A program made the translations under genes and the position numbers. Below are positions 45,733 to 54,635 of a DNA stretch of 59,461 nucleotides, one piece after another. The number at the start of each line of letters is the position of its first letter. The stretch's first letter is position 1. The notes beneath the pieces are model-generated. The model made no database searches. It was not told the DNA's origin and saw nothing but the letters and a program-made list of their open reading frames with translations. The stretch is from Candidatus Stahliibacteriota bacterium. GTDB lineage: Bacteria > Hydrothermota > Tepidihabitantia > B3-TA06. The DNA is taken from the NCBI GenBank assembly GCA_004375895.1, contig SOJW01000051.1:1-59461 (forward strand), written 5' to 3'.

Positions 45733-47358
45733 ATGAAGAGAGTGGTTTTGGTTGTCGCAATATCGTTTGTTATATTAAGTTTGCAGGCCGCCCCGGTCGT
45801 ATCCGGTGGCGAGGGGCTGGTGCGGATACTCGATGCCCGCAACCAGGGGTTGTATGCCTGGACGGTTGGTGCTTCGTTTGCCGGTGATGATCATGGTGCC
45901 GAACATATGTTTGACGCCGACATCAGGACGTGGGAGAACTCCGTTTTTCGCCTGTTCGGCTCCTGGGTTCCATTTGAGCCCTTGGAAGTAAGCGCTGCCT
46001 TGGGGCTGGGATACTCCTACCCGCAACTTATAAGCGGTGTTTCACCTACCCTGGCTCTCTGGGATTTTGAGCTGGGGGCGAAGTACACGTGGCCGCTTGA
46101 GTTCTGGAGCGTGGGGATCGCCGCACGCACCTTTCTGCCAACGCGCTCTTCTTTCTTCGGCCGTGGAGTGTTTGGGGGCGCCCTACGTGTGCTTGCCAGC
46201 CGGGAGGCGGACATCTTCACAACTCATCTCAATCTTGGAGGACTTCTGCGTGAGAAAGCCGGTGTCCTTCTAGGGGCGGGTGCGGAGTTACGCTACGACT
46301 TCTTCAATCCCTACATCGAACTTACGGCTGAGGTGTTTGCTGATTCCTTCCCCGTGAGGCTGACGCCCGGGGTGAGGATCCTCACCGATATCGGGATAAG
46401 TTTATTTTATGCGGCTGACTTTGGGCTTACCCCTGACGCCCGCAGTATCGATCTTGAAGGCGGGGAGTATGTGAATCAGATCTCAGTAGGCCTGGCTTAC
46501 TCGCCGGTTCCGCAGATCGTAAGACGCAAGGCCTTGGTTTTTGTCAAGGTAAGGGATGCTTCTACCGGCGAACCTGTGGCCGCCCAGGTTACAATCGCGG
46601 ATCATTATCCGGGCGTTTTTGTAATCGGCCCAAGCGGCGAGCGTGTTTTAGATGTGCAGAACGGTCGGTATAAGGTAACCGTAAGTGCGCCCGGATATAC
46701 GCCTCAGACCTATACCCTGAACTTTACCCCTCGCCGCACCTCGGTGCTTGAGATCGGGCTTGAACCTGATCGCACCGGCGCACACCTCATAGTAAAAACT
46801 GCCGATCGCCAAACCGGAGGTGTCATACCTGGTGTCTCGGTTTCTGTGGCAGCCATCACTCTGGCTACAGATGAGGTTGGCGAAGCACACTTCAACCTGC
46901 CCCCAGGTTCCTACACGATCGATGCTCGGGCACCAGGTTACCTGCCCCGGAAAGAGGTCGTCCTGGTTTCGGCAAGTATGCCGCTTGCAGTAACGATCTC
47001 GATGCTGAGAAGCGACGCGCGTATTCGCATCAGTGGTATCTACTTCCCCTCAGGAAGCGCTGTAATTCCGGCTTCATCCTATCCAGCCATAGATGAGGCG
47101 GTGCGCGTGCTCCATGGAAACCCGGATATCTGCATCGAGATCCAAGGCCATACAGACTCCCAGGGTTCGGCTGAGGGCAACCTTTTGCTCTCCCAGCGTC
47201 GAGCCGAGGCGGTGCGCGGCTACTTGATCCGTGCACACGGGATACCTGCGGGACGACTCCTGGCTCGTGGATACGGCGAGAGTATGCCTGTGGCATCTAA
47301 CGACACCGAAGCCGGGCGCGCCCAGAATCGCCGCGTAGAGCTGGTCGTTTTGCCCTGA
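45733..47358 (+). CDS. OmpA-family outer-membrane protein
   Basis: 541 residues. Signal peptide (MKRVVLVVAISFVILSLQAA shortened to 20), then a beta-barrel-like region (about 30-260, with alternating strands such as GLGYSYPQLISG, AGAELRYDFFNPYIELTAEVF), two carboxypeptidase-regulatory-like Ig domains (about 265-425: RDASTGEPVAAQVTIAD, DRQTGGVIPGVSVSV) and a C-terminal OmpA/Pal peptidoglycan-binding domain (about 430-541: GIYFPSGSAVIPASS, IEIQGHTDSQGSAEGN, LSQRRAEAVRGYLI, GYGES, NRRVELVV). It ties the outer membrane to the cell wall. Strong evidence for a diderm cell. ATG lies 2 bases behind a ribosome site that can fold into a hairpin. Confidence 0.93.
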   Translation: MKRVVLVVAISFVILSLQAAPVVSGGEGLVRILDARNQGLYAWTVGASFAGDDHGAEHMFDADIRTWENSVFRLFGSWVPFEPLEVSAALGLGYSYPQLISGVSPTLALWDFELGAKYTWPLEFWSVGIAARTFLPTRSSFFGRGVFGGALRVLASREADIFTTHLNLGGLLREKAGVLLGAGAELRYDFFNPYIELTAEVFADSFPVRLTPGVRILTDIGISLFYAADFGLTPDARSIDLEGGEYVNQISVGLAYSPVPQIVRRKALVFVKVRDASTGEPVAAQVTIADHYPGVFVIGPSGERVLDVQNGRYKVTVSAPGYTPQTYTLNFTPRRTSVLEIGLEPDRTGAHLIVKTADRQTGGVIPGVSVSVAAITLATDEVGEAHFNLPPGSYTIDARAPGYLPRKEVVLVSASMPLAVTISMLRSDARIRISGIYFPSGSAVIPASSYPAIDEAVRVLHGNPDICIEIQGHTDSQGSAEGNLLLSQRRAEAVRGYLIRAHGIPAGRLLARGYGESMPVASNDTEAGRAQNRRVELVVLP

Positions 47359-47457
47359 TAGATAGTGCTTTAGCCAAGATCAGGTATGTTCGATATGCCT
47401 CCTGCAGACCGCAAGTGGGCGTGGGAAACTACTGATCCTTAAGATTGGTTGTCCCCC

Positions 47458-47485
47458 TTGACACAACCCAGACATTAGTTATGCT
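47458..47485 (+). promoter_or_regulatory. Promoter of the lipoprotein gene
   Basis: TTGACA (47458-47463), 16-base spacer, TATGCT (47480-47485). The leader contains two hairpins, GGGCG-ttatt-CGCCC and CGGTTCA-cct-TGAACCG (47525-47541), then AAAGGAGGTACG. Confidence 0.65.
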
Positions 47486-47558
47486 ATGGTGTTGGGCGTT
47501 ATTCGCCCCTACGGAGCCTAAAACCGGTTCACCTTGAACCGATGCCAAAGGAGGTACG

Positions 47559-48413
47559 ATGAAGAAAATAGTGATAGTCCTGCCTTTAGCTATCCTTATC
47601 GTTGGTTGTGGATTGATTCCCAAGCCCCCGGACGTTGAAGGGATAGAGAAACTGCTCACCGAGGAGCTCACGGTAATCGCCACTCCGGGTGACGACAGCG
47701 TTAGAATAGAGATCAAAGGTTTTCCAGCCGAGCTGCCTGAAGGGCTTGAAGGTGTAAGCGTCTACATTAACGTTTTCGATATGGATAGCCTGCCCGGCAG
47801 CCAGCTGGGAGTACCTGTCGCTTCGGGTATCACCCACGATACGACACTCGAGCAAGGCGGATTAAAGAACGGTAAGCAGTACTATTTTGAAGGCCGCGGT
47901 GAGATGGTTGGCGACACGGTTTCCACTTTGGGTTTCGGAGGCATGTTCTATCCACGGCCGTGGGGTTCGGGCTCCTATCTAGGCTATAACCCTGATGCTA
48001 CTCCTCCTGAAGAGGGTATAAACAACGCCCTTCGCTTTGATCGTGCGACTGGTCACCCTGAGGAAAATCTGACAGCGAACGGTGAGGCGGATTTCTTTTT
48101 ATTTACAGATGGTCAAGATCTTTACATCACTAATGCAATGGTACTGGGAAGCGAAAATAAAAACGGGATTGAACCTTCTGGTCAACACATCTCTAACTGG
48201 CTGGAAGTCAAGGATTCCTCAACCACTTACTCCGATACCGTCAAGGTGGGTAATGGACAGGTTTATCACTTTATGACCGCTGACGGCTACTACGGCAAGT
48301 TTGCGGTCGAGGGTATAGACGTAGTATCTGCCCTTACGTTAGGCGAGGGGGATGCCCTCAAGGTTTGGCTTCGCTACGCGTTCCAGACCGCACAGCACGT
48401 AGGACACTACTGA
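47559..48413 (+). CDS. Lipoprotein, unknown function
   Basis: 284 residues. Lipobox LILIVGCGL is clear (Cys about 21). A fibronectin-III-like segment may follow (about 40-120: VIATPGDDSVRIEIKGFPAE, VSVYINVFDMDSLPG, NGKQYYFEGRGEM). The C-terminal half has no known motif; it is rich in Gly and Asn. Start ATG after AAAGGAGGTACG. It stands alone with its own promoter and a weak terminator. No function can be assigned. Confidence 0.75.
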   Translation: MKKIVIVLPLAILIVGCGLIPKPPDVEGIEKLLTEELTVIATPGDDSVRIEIKGFPAELPEGLEGVSVYINVFDMDSLPGSQLGVPVASGITHDTTLEQGGLKNGKQYYFEGRGEMVGDTVSTLGFGGMFYPRPWGSGSYLGYNPDATPPEEGINNALRFDRATGHPEENLTANGEADFFLFTDGQDLYITNAMVLGSENKNGIEPSGQHISNWLEVKDSSTTYSDTVKVGNGQVYHFMTADGYYGKFAVEGIDVVSALTLGEGDALKVWLRYAFQTAQHVGHY

Positions 48414-48443
48414 TCCCTCGCATAGGAATAATTTTTTCTTAAG

Positions 48444-48475
48444 CCCGCGCCGAAACACCGACGCGGGTATTATTT
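48444..48475 (+). terminator. Weak intrinsic terminator
   Basis: CCCGCG, 12-base loop, CGCGGG, then TATTATTTT. It follows the lipoprotein stop by 30 bases. Confidence 0.5.
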
Positions 48476-48554
48476 TCCAACGGAATCCTGCTGAGTTACT
48501 CGAAAGATATCCGTGCTCACTCCCTGGATTGGGGTAAGATTTTCAAGGGGTCCT

Positions 48555-51500
48555 CTATTCAGAGCTCTCTGCTTCGCCTTTGCCGCCCAATTCGCTGGAA
48601 TTCTTGATGACTTCTGTGGCAGCCGTTGATATCCTTTTCTTCTGGAGGCCTTTTTTAACAAGGAGATTCGTTACAGCTTGTGCGTTTTCAGGCGAGAGCG
48701 AAGAGATCAACACCTTAGCCTCATCGCCGGCTTTTTTCTGATGACGGTTCCACCTGCCGTACGAGAAAGGATGCAGGATTCGAGAAAGCAAAGTGGGATG
48801 CGAGGTTTCCTCCTCATCCTTAAAATTAAGGCTTCTTGCTGCAAGCTGAGCCAGGACAAGGTGGGCAGGGATTGTGAGTGCTGGAAGCGGACGATCCCCG
48901 ATCCTTTCCAGCAGATTGCTGGCGATTTCCTCGGCCTCAGCGAACGCCTCTTCACCCTTTTTTGCCTCAGCAAGGAGGAGCAGAGCCTCAAGCCGCTCAC
49001 TTTCCTCCATCCAGTCACCTAACTCTTTCTCTATGCCTTCCAGCACCTCTCGCGCCGCAGGATACATCTTGTTTGCCAGATTGATCTTTGCAGCAGTAAG
49101 ACGAGCGGATACGTCAAAGGCCGGGTTATCGTGTTGTTGGGCGAGTTGCTGCAGTTCTAAGAGCTCTGCCACGGCTGTTTCGACATCACCTGTGCCTATA
49201 AGGCTCTCAAGACGAACGGCCATTCCCATGAACAGCTGTCTTGGATTCTCGCTGCGCCGTGCCATCTCGATTGAACGATCTGCCTCGCGCAGCCCGTCGG
49301 CAAACCGCCCCAGTCTCGCGTAGACACCAGCTCGCATTCTCAGGGCATCGATTGTCATAGGAGCCATCTCTGGAGATTGGGCTGTCTTATCGGCGAATTC
49401 AAGGACCCGGAGTGCTTCCTCATAACGCGCCAACGTTGTGTTAGAGGCGGCATACTGCAGTTGAGCGCCCGCTTCACACCAGGCATCACCGAGTTGCTTG
49501 GCGAGTTCAAGGGCTTCCTGGGCCTGAGCACGTCCTTGCGCGAAACGACCCTGATGATTATTCAAAGAAGAAAGTGCGACCAGAGCCTCTACCGCTCTTG
49601 GCTGATTTCCAACCCCTTTGGATAGTTTATAGGCCTCTTCGAGATGGGGTAGGGCTTCATCCATTCGCCTGAGCGCCTGAAGGATATTCCCTATATTTGC
49701 ATGTGCCTCTGTCAAGGGATCAGGTGCAGCTGCGACCTTGCAAAGCTGAAGCGCCCGCCGATAAGGTTCCAGCGCTTCTTTAAGAAGTCCTTCGTAGAAA
49801 TAGAGATGCCCCTTTCTCATCTGCACTTCAGCGCTCAGCTCAGGGTTCTGCAACTCCTCCGCCCTGCTCTCAGCCTCCTCAAGCTTTGAGCGTGCCGCTG
49901 CAAAATCCCCACGCATCATCTCGAGACTCGCTATCTCGATTGTGCAGTGGATTATCGTCTGGCGGTGGCCTATCTCAAGGGCGGTATTCAGGGCGCGTTC
50001 GAGATAACTTTGAGCCCTCTCTCCTTGCCCCATCTGAAGGAGCAATCGTGCCATGTTTAAGAGATTGTTCGTCAGGAGCAGTTTGTCTTCTGATTTCTCA
50101 GCGATAGCTATCGCCCGCTCATAGTAGTCGCGGGCTTGATCCGGGCGGCCGAGGACCCTGTTGAGCGTGGCCAGGTTGTTGAGCGAGCGGTTTATGCCCT
50201 CCACATCCCCTGACTCCTGGCTAAGGTCGAGAGCCGCCTTGAAGTCGGCTTCTGCTTTCTCAGGGTTACCTTGCTGAGCCTCGCCAGCTCCCCGTTCAAG
50301 CAGAGCGACCGCTTTCCCGCGGATATAAGCCAGGGTTTCGGAACGTCTGAGGGCTTCTTCAGCATACTCGAACAGGTGTTCGAAATCTGAAATGGCCCGG
50401 GAGGCGTGGGCCAGTTTGTTCAGGGCGTCAACCTCGCGTTCAGCCAGCCCCTTGCGGATTGCTAGATTACGAGCGGTTGCGTAGTCCTTGGCCGCTTCTT
50501 CGAACCGGCCCTGATATTCTAAGACCACTGCGCGGCCGAAGTGGGCGCAGAAAAGCTCCTCACTTAACCCCTCGCCAAAATGCTCTTCCCATATCCTTAT
50601 GGCACGCGAATAATCCTCCTGGGCCGCCTCGTTCCGGAATAACCGGCGGTTCTCTTTGGCCGAGCGAAGGCTGTAGTTGAATGCTTGTTCCCACTCACCG
50701 GATTCGGTCGAGTGATGGGCAAGCATCGTAAAATAGCGCTCAAGTGATTCGGCGTAAAGGGTCTCGACAGCACGTGCAACCTTTCGGTGCAGACGCTCGC
50801 GATCACCTCGAAGGATCGAGTCGTAGCAAACATCACGCACCAACGTTTGCCTGAATACGAACTCTATCTCACCCGCCTCTATGGAATAGACAAGGCCTGA
50901 GGCTATCGCTGGGGCCATGAGTGCGCCTGCGTTTTCCTTTTCCATAATGTGCGCAATAATCGTAGACGGGAAGTGCATGCCGTAGACCGCCCCTAGTCTG
51001 AGTGCCTGGCGGACCTCCTCGGGAAGTCTGTCTAGCCTGGAGAAGACAAGGCTGTAGAGGTCATCCGGTATCTCCGCCGTGTCCACACCTTCTCCCATTA
51101 CCCATTTGCCGTCTACATCTTCAAGCAGGTTTTTCTCCAACAGATAGCCGGCCCACTGTTCAAGAACCGACGGATTGCCGAGTGAGCGTTCATAAAGGAA
51201 TTGATGAACCGCGTCGTCGGCCCCAGCACCCAGTATTCGCTCCGCAAGTTCCCTTGAATCCAACACGGAAAGCGCCTCAAGCCTAATCCGATCCAAAACC
51301 TCTTGCGCGATCTCGAACCCTTCACAGAACGTTTCTTCATACTCCGGGTTGTATGTAAAGAAGAAGGTTATCCCTTGGGGCCTAAGGCGAGGTATTGTTC
51401 GTGTGGCGAATGCAAGCATCTCAAGCGAACCTGGCTCGCTCCTTGCAGGATCGTCAACCAGAAGCGCTAAAGGACGCCCTGCAGCACGTCGCAGGATGTA

Positions 51501-53147
51501 GCTGCGGAAGGCATCCATCAAGTTTTCAACCCTCAGCTCTGGGGAATACGCGGCTATCTCTTCCTGTGCCTGCCCCAGGCCGAAAAGCATCCCTGCGATG
51601 AATGCAAAACGCCTCAGCAATTCGTCCACTTCGAGGCTCTCTCCGGCATTCCTTACCACATCACTCAGATGGTCTGTAAGCTTTTTATGCTTTAGGTCTG
51701 CCGAGTCATCTTCCTTGATAGAGGCCTGGCTCATGAGGATGCGCCGAAAGACCTGATAAGGGGCTCCTCTTTCATCGAGCGAAACCTCAAGCACCTCGTG
51801 CGTTGGAGCAAGCCTTTCGGCTAAGCGGCGCAGGAATCGGCTCTTGCCCATCCCCTGGTCGCCTGCGATACCCACCACCATGCTTTCCCCCGAGGCAAGT
51901 TCAACCGCACGATCGAGCTCTGGCTCGTGCGTCGTCCACTCGCCAGGGACTTTGGCTGGAACTTTCTTGGCCTTGCCAAGTTCAAATCGCTGGTAGCCTA
52001 CCCCGCTTATCACGGCAGGGGAGAGGGTCTTGCTCTCATAGAGGTCACCGAACTTCTCTCTAGCCTCTGCTGTGATTACAAACTCACCTGGTTCAGAAGC
52101 GGCTCCGATCTTTGCGGCAGCGTTTACCCGCTGGCCGATGACCGTGTATTCCTTCTGGGGTCCACCTATAAATCCGGCAAAGCACGCCCCGTAGGCAAGC
52201 CCTGCCTTGAGCTTAAGCGGGGTTTTTAAATCTTTCAGATCGCAGAAGAACCCTGCAGCGTTTGCACGATCGTCCTCGTGGCTGACCGGAGCGCCGAAGA
52301 GCAAAAGCAAGGTGCTTCCCTGAGGGGCGATATCCACCTTGTTGATTGTCCCATGGTATCCACTAAGAAGTCTGTAAAGGTCGAGATAGAACTCGTTGAG
52401 TGTGTGGAAGCGAGGGTTTGCCGGATCGTAACCCTCGATGTTCAGGAAGATAGGCGCTACCACCCGGTACTCCCCACCCGATGAGAGTGCCGGCTTTCCG
52501 CTCTTGCCTGCCGGCAGGAACGAGCGTGTCAACCCGGCAAGTTTTGCACGCTCGGCATCATCAATCACAGGGTAGGATTCAGAAGGAAACATCTCCTCCT
52601 GCAAGCCCTTTTTTACGATAAATTCACCTGCTCCTAGTGACTTTTCTGCGCGGGCAAGTTCTTCAACCACCTCACCCAGCGGAAACCAGTTGCTCTTTTC
52701 CCCCTCGCCAAGGATCGCCTCGAAGTAGGACCCGCCTCCCACGATCGCCTTTATGGATAGGGCAAACTCATCCTTGCGGGTTTTCACTTCAGGGTGTTCC
52801 TTGAACCAGTCAAGCATCTCCCATGCCGCATCGGTGGCGCGGTCAACGGCATCCACACCGCCGAATCGGGCAAGGAGCGAATCGCCGCCCATCTTTAGGA
52901 GAATGCCCTTGTAGTCTGCGAGTATTCGAGAGAGCCGCCCGAAGTGGGAGTTGAGTATCTCGGTGACCTCCTCAATGCCCTCTTTACCAGCAGCGGTCAA
53001 CGCATCGGTGAGCGGCGTAAAGCCCGAGATATCGGTGTAAAGGAGCACAGATTTCGTTTTAGTGATTCCATGAGTGATCCTTTGCTCGCGTGCGATTCGC
53101 GCAAGCACATGAAAAGGAAGTTGTGGGAGAAGCACCTCCTCGGTCAA
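48555..53147 (-). CDS. Twin-cyclase, NTPase and TPR protein resembling soluble adenylyl cyclase
   Basis: 1530 residues, cytoplasmic. Class III cyclase domain C1 (about 30-175) has both metal aspartates (LLYTDISGFTPLTD, D39; KMGGDSLLARFGG, D89). Domain C2 (about 228-392) lacks them (FLNIEGY, Asn236; QGSTLLLLFG, Ser278) but keeps the EYTVIGQRVNAAAK segment that C1 has lost. An AAA/STAND-type NTPase follows (Walker A GDQGMGKS, 429-436; LALLVDD near 560), then helical repeats and at least a dozen TPRs (about 790-1450). This is the architecture and size of mammalian sAC (ADCY10). It should make cAMP at the C1/C2 interface. TTG start with TAGGAG upstream; it follows sppA by 9 bases. Confidence 0.88.
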   Translation of the reverse strand: MTEEVLLPQLPFHVLARIAREQRITHGITKTKSVLLYTDISGFTPLTDALTAAGKEGIEEVTEILNSHFGRLSRILADYKGILLKMGGDSLLARFGGVDAVDRATDAAWEMLDWFKEHPEVKTRKDEFALSIKAIVGGGSYFEAILGEGEKSNWFPLGEVVEELARAEKSLGAGEFIVKKGLQEEMFPSESYPVIDDAERAKLAGLTRSFLPAGKSGKPALSSGGEYRVVAPIFLNIEGYDPANPRFHTLNEFYLDLYRLLSGYHGTINKVDIAPQGSTLLLLFGAPVSHEDDRANAAGFFCDLKDLKTPLKLKAGLAYGACFAGFIGGPQKEYTVIGQRVNAAAKIGAASEPGEFVITAEAREKFGDLYESKTLSPAVISGVGYQRFELGKAKKVPAKVPGEWTTHEPELDRAVELASGESMVVGIAGDQGMGKSRFLRRLAERLAPTHEVLEVSLDERGAPYQVFRRILMSQASIKEDDSADLKHKKLTDHLSDVVRNAGESLEVDELLRRFAFIAGMLFGLGQAQEEIAAYSPELRVENLMDAFRSYILRRAAGRPLALLVDDPARSEPGSLEMLAFATRTIPRLRPQGITFFFTYNPEYEETFCEGFEIAQEVLDRIRLEALSVLDSRELAERILGAGADDAVHQFLYERSLGNPSVLEQWAGYLLEKNLLEDVDGKWVMGEGVDTAEIPDDLYSLVFSRLDRLPEEVRQALRLGAVYGMHFPSTIIAHIMEKENAGALMAPAIASGLVYSIEAGEIEFVFRQTLVRDVCYDSILRGDRERLHRKVARAVETLYAESLERYFTMLAHHSTESGEWEQAFNYSLRSAKENRRLFRNEAAQEDYSRAIRIWEEHFGEGLSEELFCAHFGRAVVLEYQGRFEEAAKDYATARNLAIRKGLAEREVDALNKLAHASRAISDFEHLFEYAEEALRRSETLAYIRGKAVALLERGAGEAQQGNPEKAEADFKAALDLSQESGDVEGINRSLNNLATLNRVLGRPDQARDYYERAIAIAEKSEDKLLLTNNLLNMARLLLQMGQGERAQSYLERALNTALEIGHRQTIIHCTIEIASLEMMRGDFAAARSKLEEAESRAEELQNPELSAEVQMRKGHLYFYEGLLKEALEPYRRALQLCKVAAAPDPLTEAHANIGNILQALRRMDEALPHLEEAYKLSKGVGNQPRAVEALVALSSLNNHQGRFAQGRAQAQEALELAKQLGDAWCEAGAQLQYAASNTTLARYEEALRVLEFADKTAQSPEMAPMTIDALRMRAGVYARLGRFADGLREADRSIEMARRSENPRQLFMGMAVRLESLIGTGDVETAVAELLELQQLAQQHDNPAFDVSARLTAAKINLANKMYPAAREVLEGIEKELGDWMEESERLEALLLLAEAKKGEEAFAEAEEIASNLLERIGDRPLPALTIPAHLVLAQLAARSLNFKDEEETSHPTLLSRILHPFSYGRWNRHQKKAGDEAKVLISSLSPENAQAVTNLLVKKGLQKKRISTAATEVIKNSSELGGKGEAESSE

Positions 53148-53156
53148 ACCTCTCTC

Positions 53157-53966
53157 CTACCTTAGATCGAGTTCGTATCGTAGTGAGGGCTGGAAAAGCT
53201 GATTGAACTTAGATTCCAGAAACCTCTCGAGGAACGATTTCCTCTTTGGAATCTCGATGAGTTTGGGTGTGCCCTCCAGGCCGCAGAGTTCAGCCAGTAT
53301 CCGGTGGGCGTCATCACGCGTGCCCAGCGTATCTACCAGGCCGTAGGAGTATGCCTGACGCCCTGTGATGATCCTGCCGTCGGCGATTGCATAAACACTG
53401 TCAAACGGCAGACCGCGTCCGGCCACAACCTCTTCCAGGAACTGATTGTAGACGTCGTCTATCATTGCCTTCAAAAGAAGCGTGTCCTGCTCGGTGGGCT
53501 GCCGGAACCCCGAACCTATGTCCTTGTGTTCGCGTGACTTCACGGTATAGAGCTGAATACCCACCTTGTCCAAGAGCTCCTCGTAGACGGGAAAGTTCAG
53601 TATCACCCCGATGGAGCCGGTGAGTGTGCCTGGCAGGGCCACTATTCTGTCGGCGGGTGCTGACACGTAGTAACCGCCCGAGGCCGCAATCGAGGACATG
53701 GATACCACCACCTTTTTGTCGGCTTTCTTCAGACGCTTAATGGCTTCGCAGATCTCCTGGCTTGCCCCCACGCCTCCGCCTGGTGAGTTGACCACCACAA
53801 GCACGCCCTTTATTGCAGGGTTTTCTTCGAAGCGCTTCAGGTCCTTGACGATCTCTTCCGAGGAAACAATGGGTCCTTCTATCTCCACGAGCCCCAGCCC
53901 GCCATTACACCCTAAGACAAACAGAAACATCAAAAAAGGGAGTTTTTTCAGGATAAAACGGTCCAT
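53157..53966 (-). CDS. sppA: Signal peptide peptidase SppA (S49), lipoprotein form
   Basis: 269 residues, the short single-domain SppA. It cleaves leftover signal peptides at the membrane. A lipobox (LFVLGC) replaces the usual membrane helix. The catalytic Ser is in SIAASGGYYVSAPADRI and the Lys in YTVKSREHKDIGSGFR; VVVNSPGGG is the oxyanion strand. Start ATG has AAAGGAGGTCAGT upstream. No promoter or T-rich terminator lies between it and tRNA-Ile, so it is probably made on the tRNA transcript. The cyclase gene follows by 9 bases. Confidence 0.92.
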   Translation of the reverse strand: MDRFILKKLPFLMFLFVLGCNGGLGLVEIEGPIVSSEEIVKDLKRFEENPAIKGVLVVVNSPGGGVGASQEICEAIKRLKKADKKVVVSMSSIAASGGYYVSAPADRIVALPGTLTGSIGVILNFPVYEELLDKVGIQLYTVKSREHKDIGSGFRQPTEQDTLLLKAMIDDVYNQFLEEVVAGRGLPFDSVYAIADGRIITGRQAYSYGLVDTLGTRDDAHRILAELCGLEGTPKLIEIPKRKSFLERFLESKFNQLFQPSLRYELDLR

Positions 53967-53987
53967 ACTGACCTCCTTTTAAGCTTG

Positions 53988-54005
53988 ATGGGCTAGCTTG
54001 CCCAT
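53988..54005 (-). promoter_or_regulatory. Hairpin between tRNA-Ile and sppA
   Basis: ATGGGC-AAGCTA-GCCCAT, 6 base pairs, without a T run. It may guide processing of the tRNA-mRNA precursor instead of ending transcription. Confidence 0.4.
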
Positions 54006-54012
54006 TTGGTAG

Positions 54013-54086
<74 letters not shown>

Positions 54087-54098
54087 TGGACAGTTGAA

Positions 54099-54126
54099 AT
54101 GATAAGGGAAAAGAGGCCTGTGTCAA
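54099..54126 (-). promoter_or_regulatory. tRNA-Ile promoter
   Basis: TTGACA (54126-54121), 16-base spacer, TATCAT (54104-54099), 12 bases before the mature 5' end. Confidence 0.8.
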
Positions 54127-54144
54127 GATACTGAATATCTTACC

Positions 54145-54222
54145 TCAGGGTTCGTGAGCTTCCAAGATCTTTTCAAGCTCGGCTACCAATGGTGGAAGGT
54201 CTTCGAGGACCGTCTTCTGCAT
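54145..54222 (-). pseudogene. Possible C-terminal remnant of a HEPN (HepT-like) toxin
   Basis: A 25-residue frame, [20 protein letters not shown] plus five residues, overlaps the end of the MNT gene in another frame. HepT/DUF86 proteins end with a similar W-x-x-(V/I)-x-x-D-L-P-x-L-x-x-x-(I/L) helix. The catalytic RxxxxH region is absent. The match is short. Confidence 0.4.
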
Positions 54223-54520
54223 ACTGCACCACCGCTGAGTCAAGCACCTCCTGCCTGAAGTAACGGCTCAGGTCCTGGGGCGTTCTTAGATCCACCTTGC
54301 GTCCGACGATCTCACTCAACTCAATCTCCATGCCTGCCAACCGGATAAGGCCGGGGATGTGATTCGGGTCAAATTCAACAAGCAAATCAACGTCGCTATC
54401 CGGGCCGAAATCCCGGCGTAGAACGGAGCCGAAGAGTGATAACTTGCGAATATGATTACGCTTACAGAACTCGACAATCTTATCTCGCGGAATATCGAAG
54501 GGTATCTTAGCCGCCATCAT
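54173..54520 (-). CDS. MNT-type nucleotidyltransferase (MntA antitoxin-like)
   Basis: 115 residues. The minimal nucleotidyltransferase signature is complete: [24 protein letters not shown] (GSxxR then DxD) and a third Asp in VDLRTPQ. MntA proteins AMPylate and silence a HEPN RNase encoded next door. Here the downstream partner is missing except for a likely fragment. The last 15 residues ([14 protein letters not shown]) are read in the wrong frame of that fragment, which suggests a deletion fused the two. Two start ATGs (54520 and 54517) follow GAGG and overlap the stop of a 19-codon upstream frame. Confidence 0.85.
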   Translation of the reverse strand: MMAAKIPFDIPRDKIVEFCKRNHIRKLSLFGSVLRRDFGPDSDVDLLVEFDPNHIPGLIRLAGMEIELSEIVGRKVDLRTPQDLSRYFRQEVLDSAVVQYAEDGPRRPSTIGSRA

Positions 54521-54576
54521 GCCTCTACAATCTCGGCAAAGACGCCTCTGAGCTTTTCTGCACAAGTCTTTCTCAT
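54517..54576 (-). CDS. Possible 19-residue leader peptide
   Basis: ATG at 54576, stop TGA at 54517 interleaved with the MNT start codons (GCATGATGG). The product is [19 protein letters not shown]. The ATG is 9 bases after the -10 box. It may serve translational coupling, or be a leftover of another gene. Confidence 0.3.
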   Translation of the reverse strand: MRKTCAEKLRGVFAEIVEA

Positions 54577-54585
54577 TCCATCTTG

Positions 54586-54613
54586 ATAATATACACCCTT
54601 CCCATCCTGTCAA
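54586..54613 (-). promoter_or_regulatory. Promoter of the MNT gene
   Basis: TTGACA (54613-54608), 16-base spacer, TATTAT (54591-54586), in the gap between the cca-like stop and the MNT start. Confidence 0.7.
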
Positions 54614-54635
54614 CCCGAACGCTGCCCAAGTTGAA

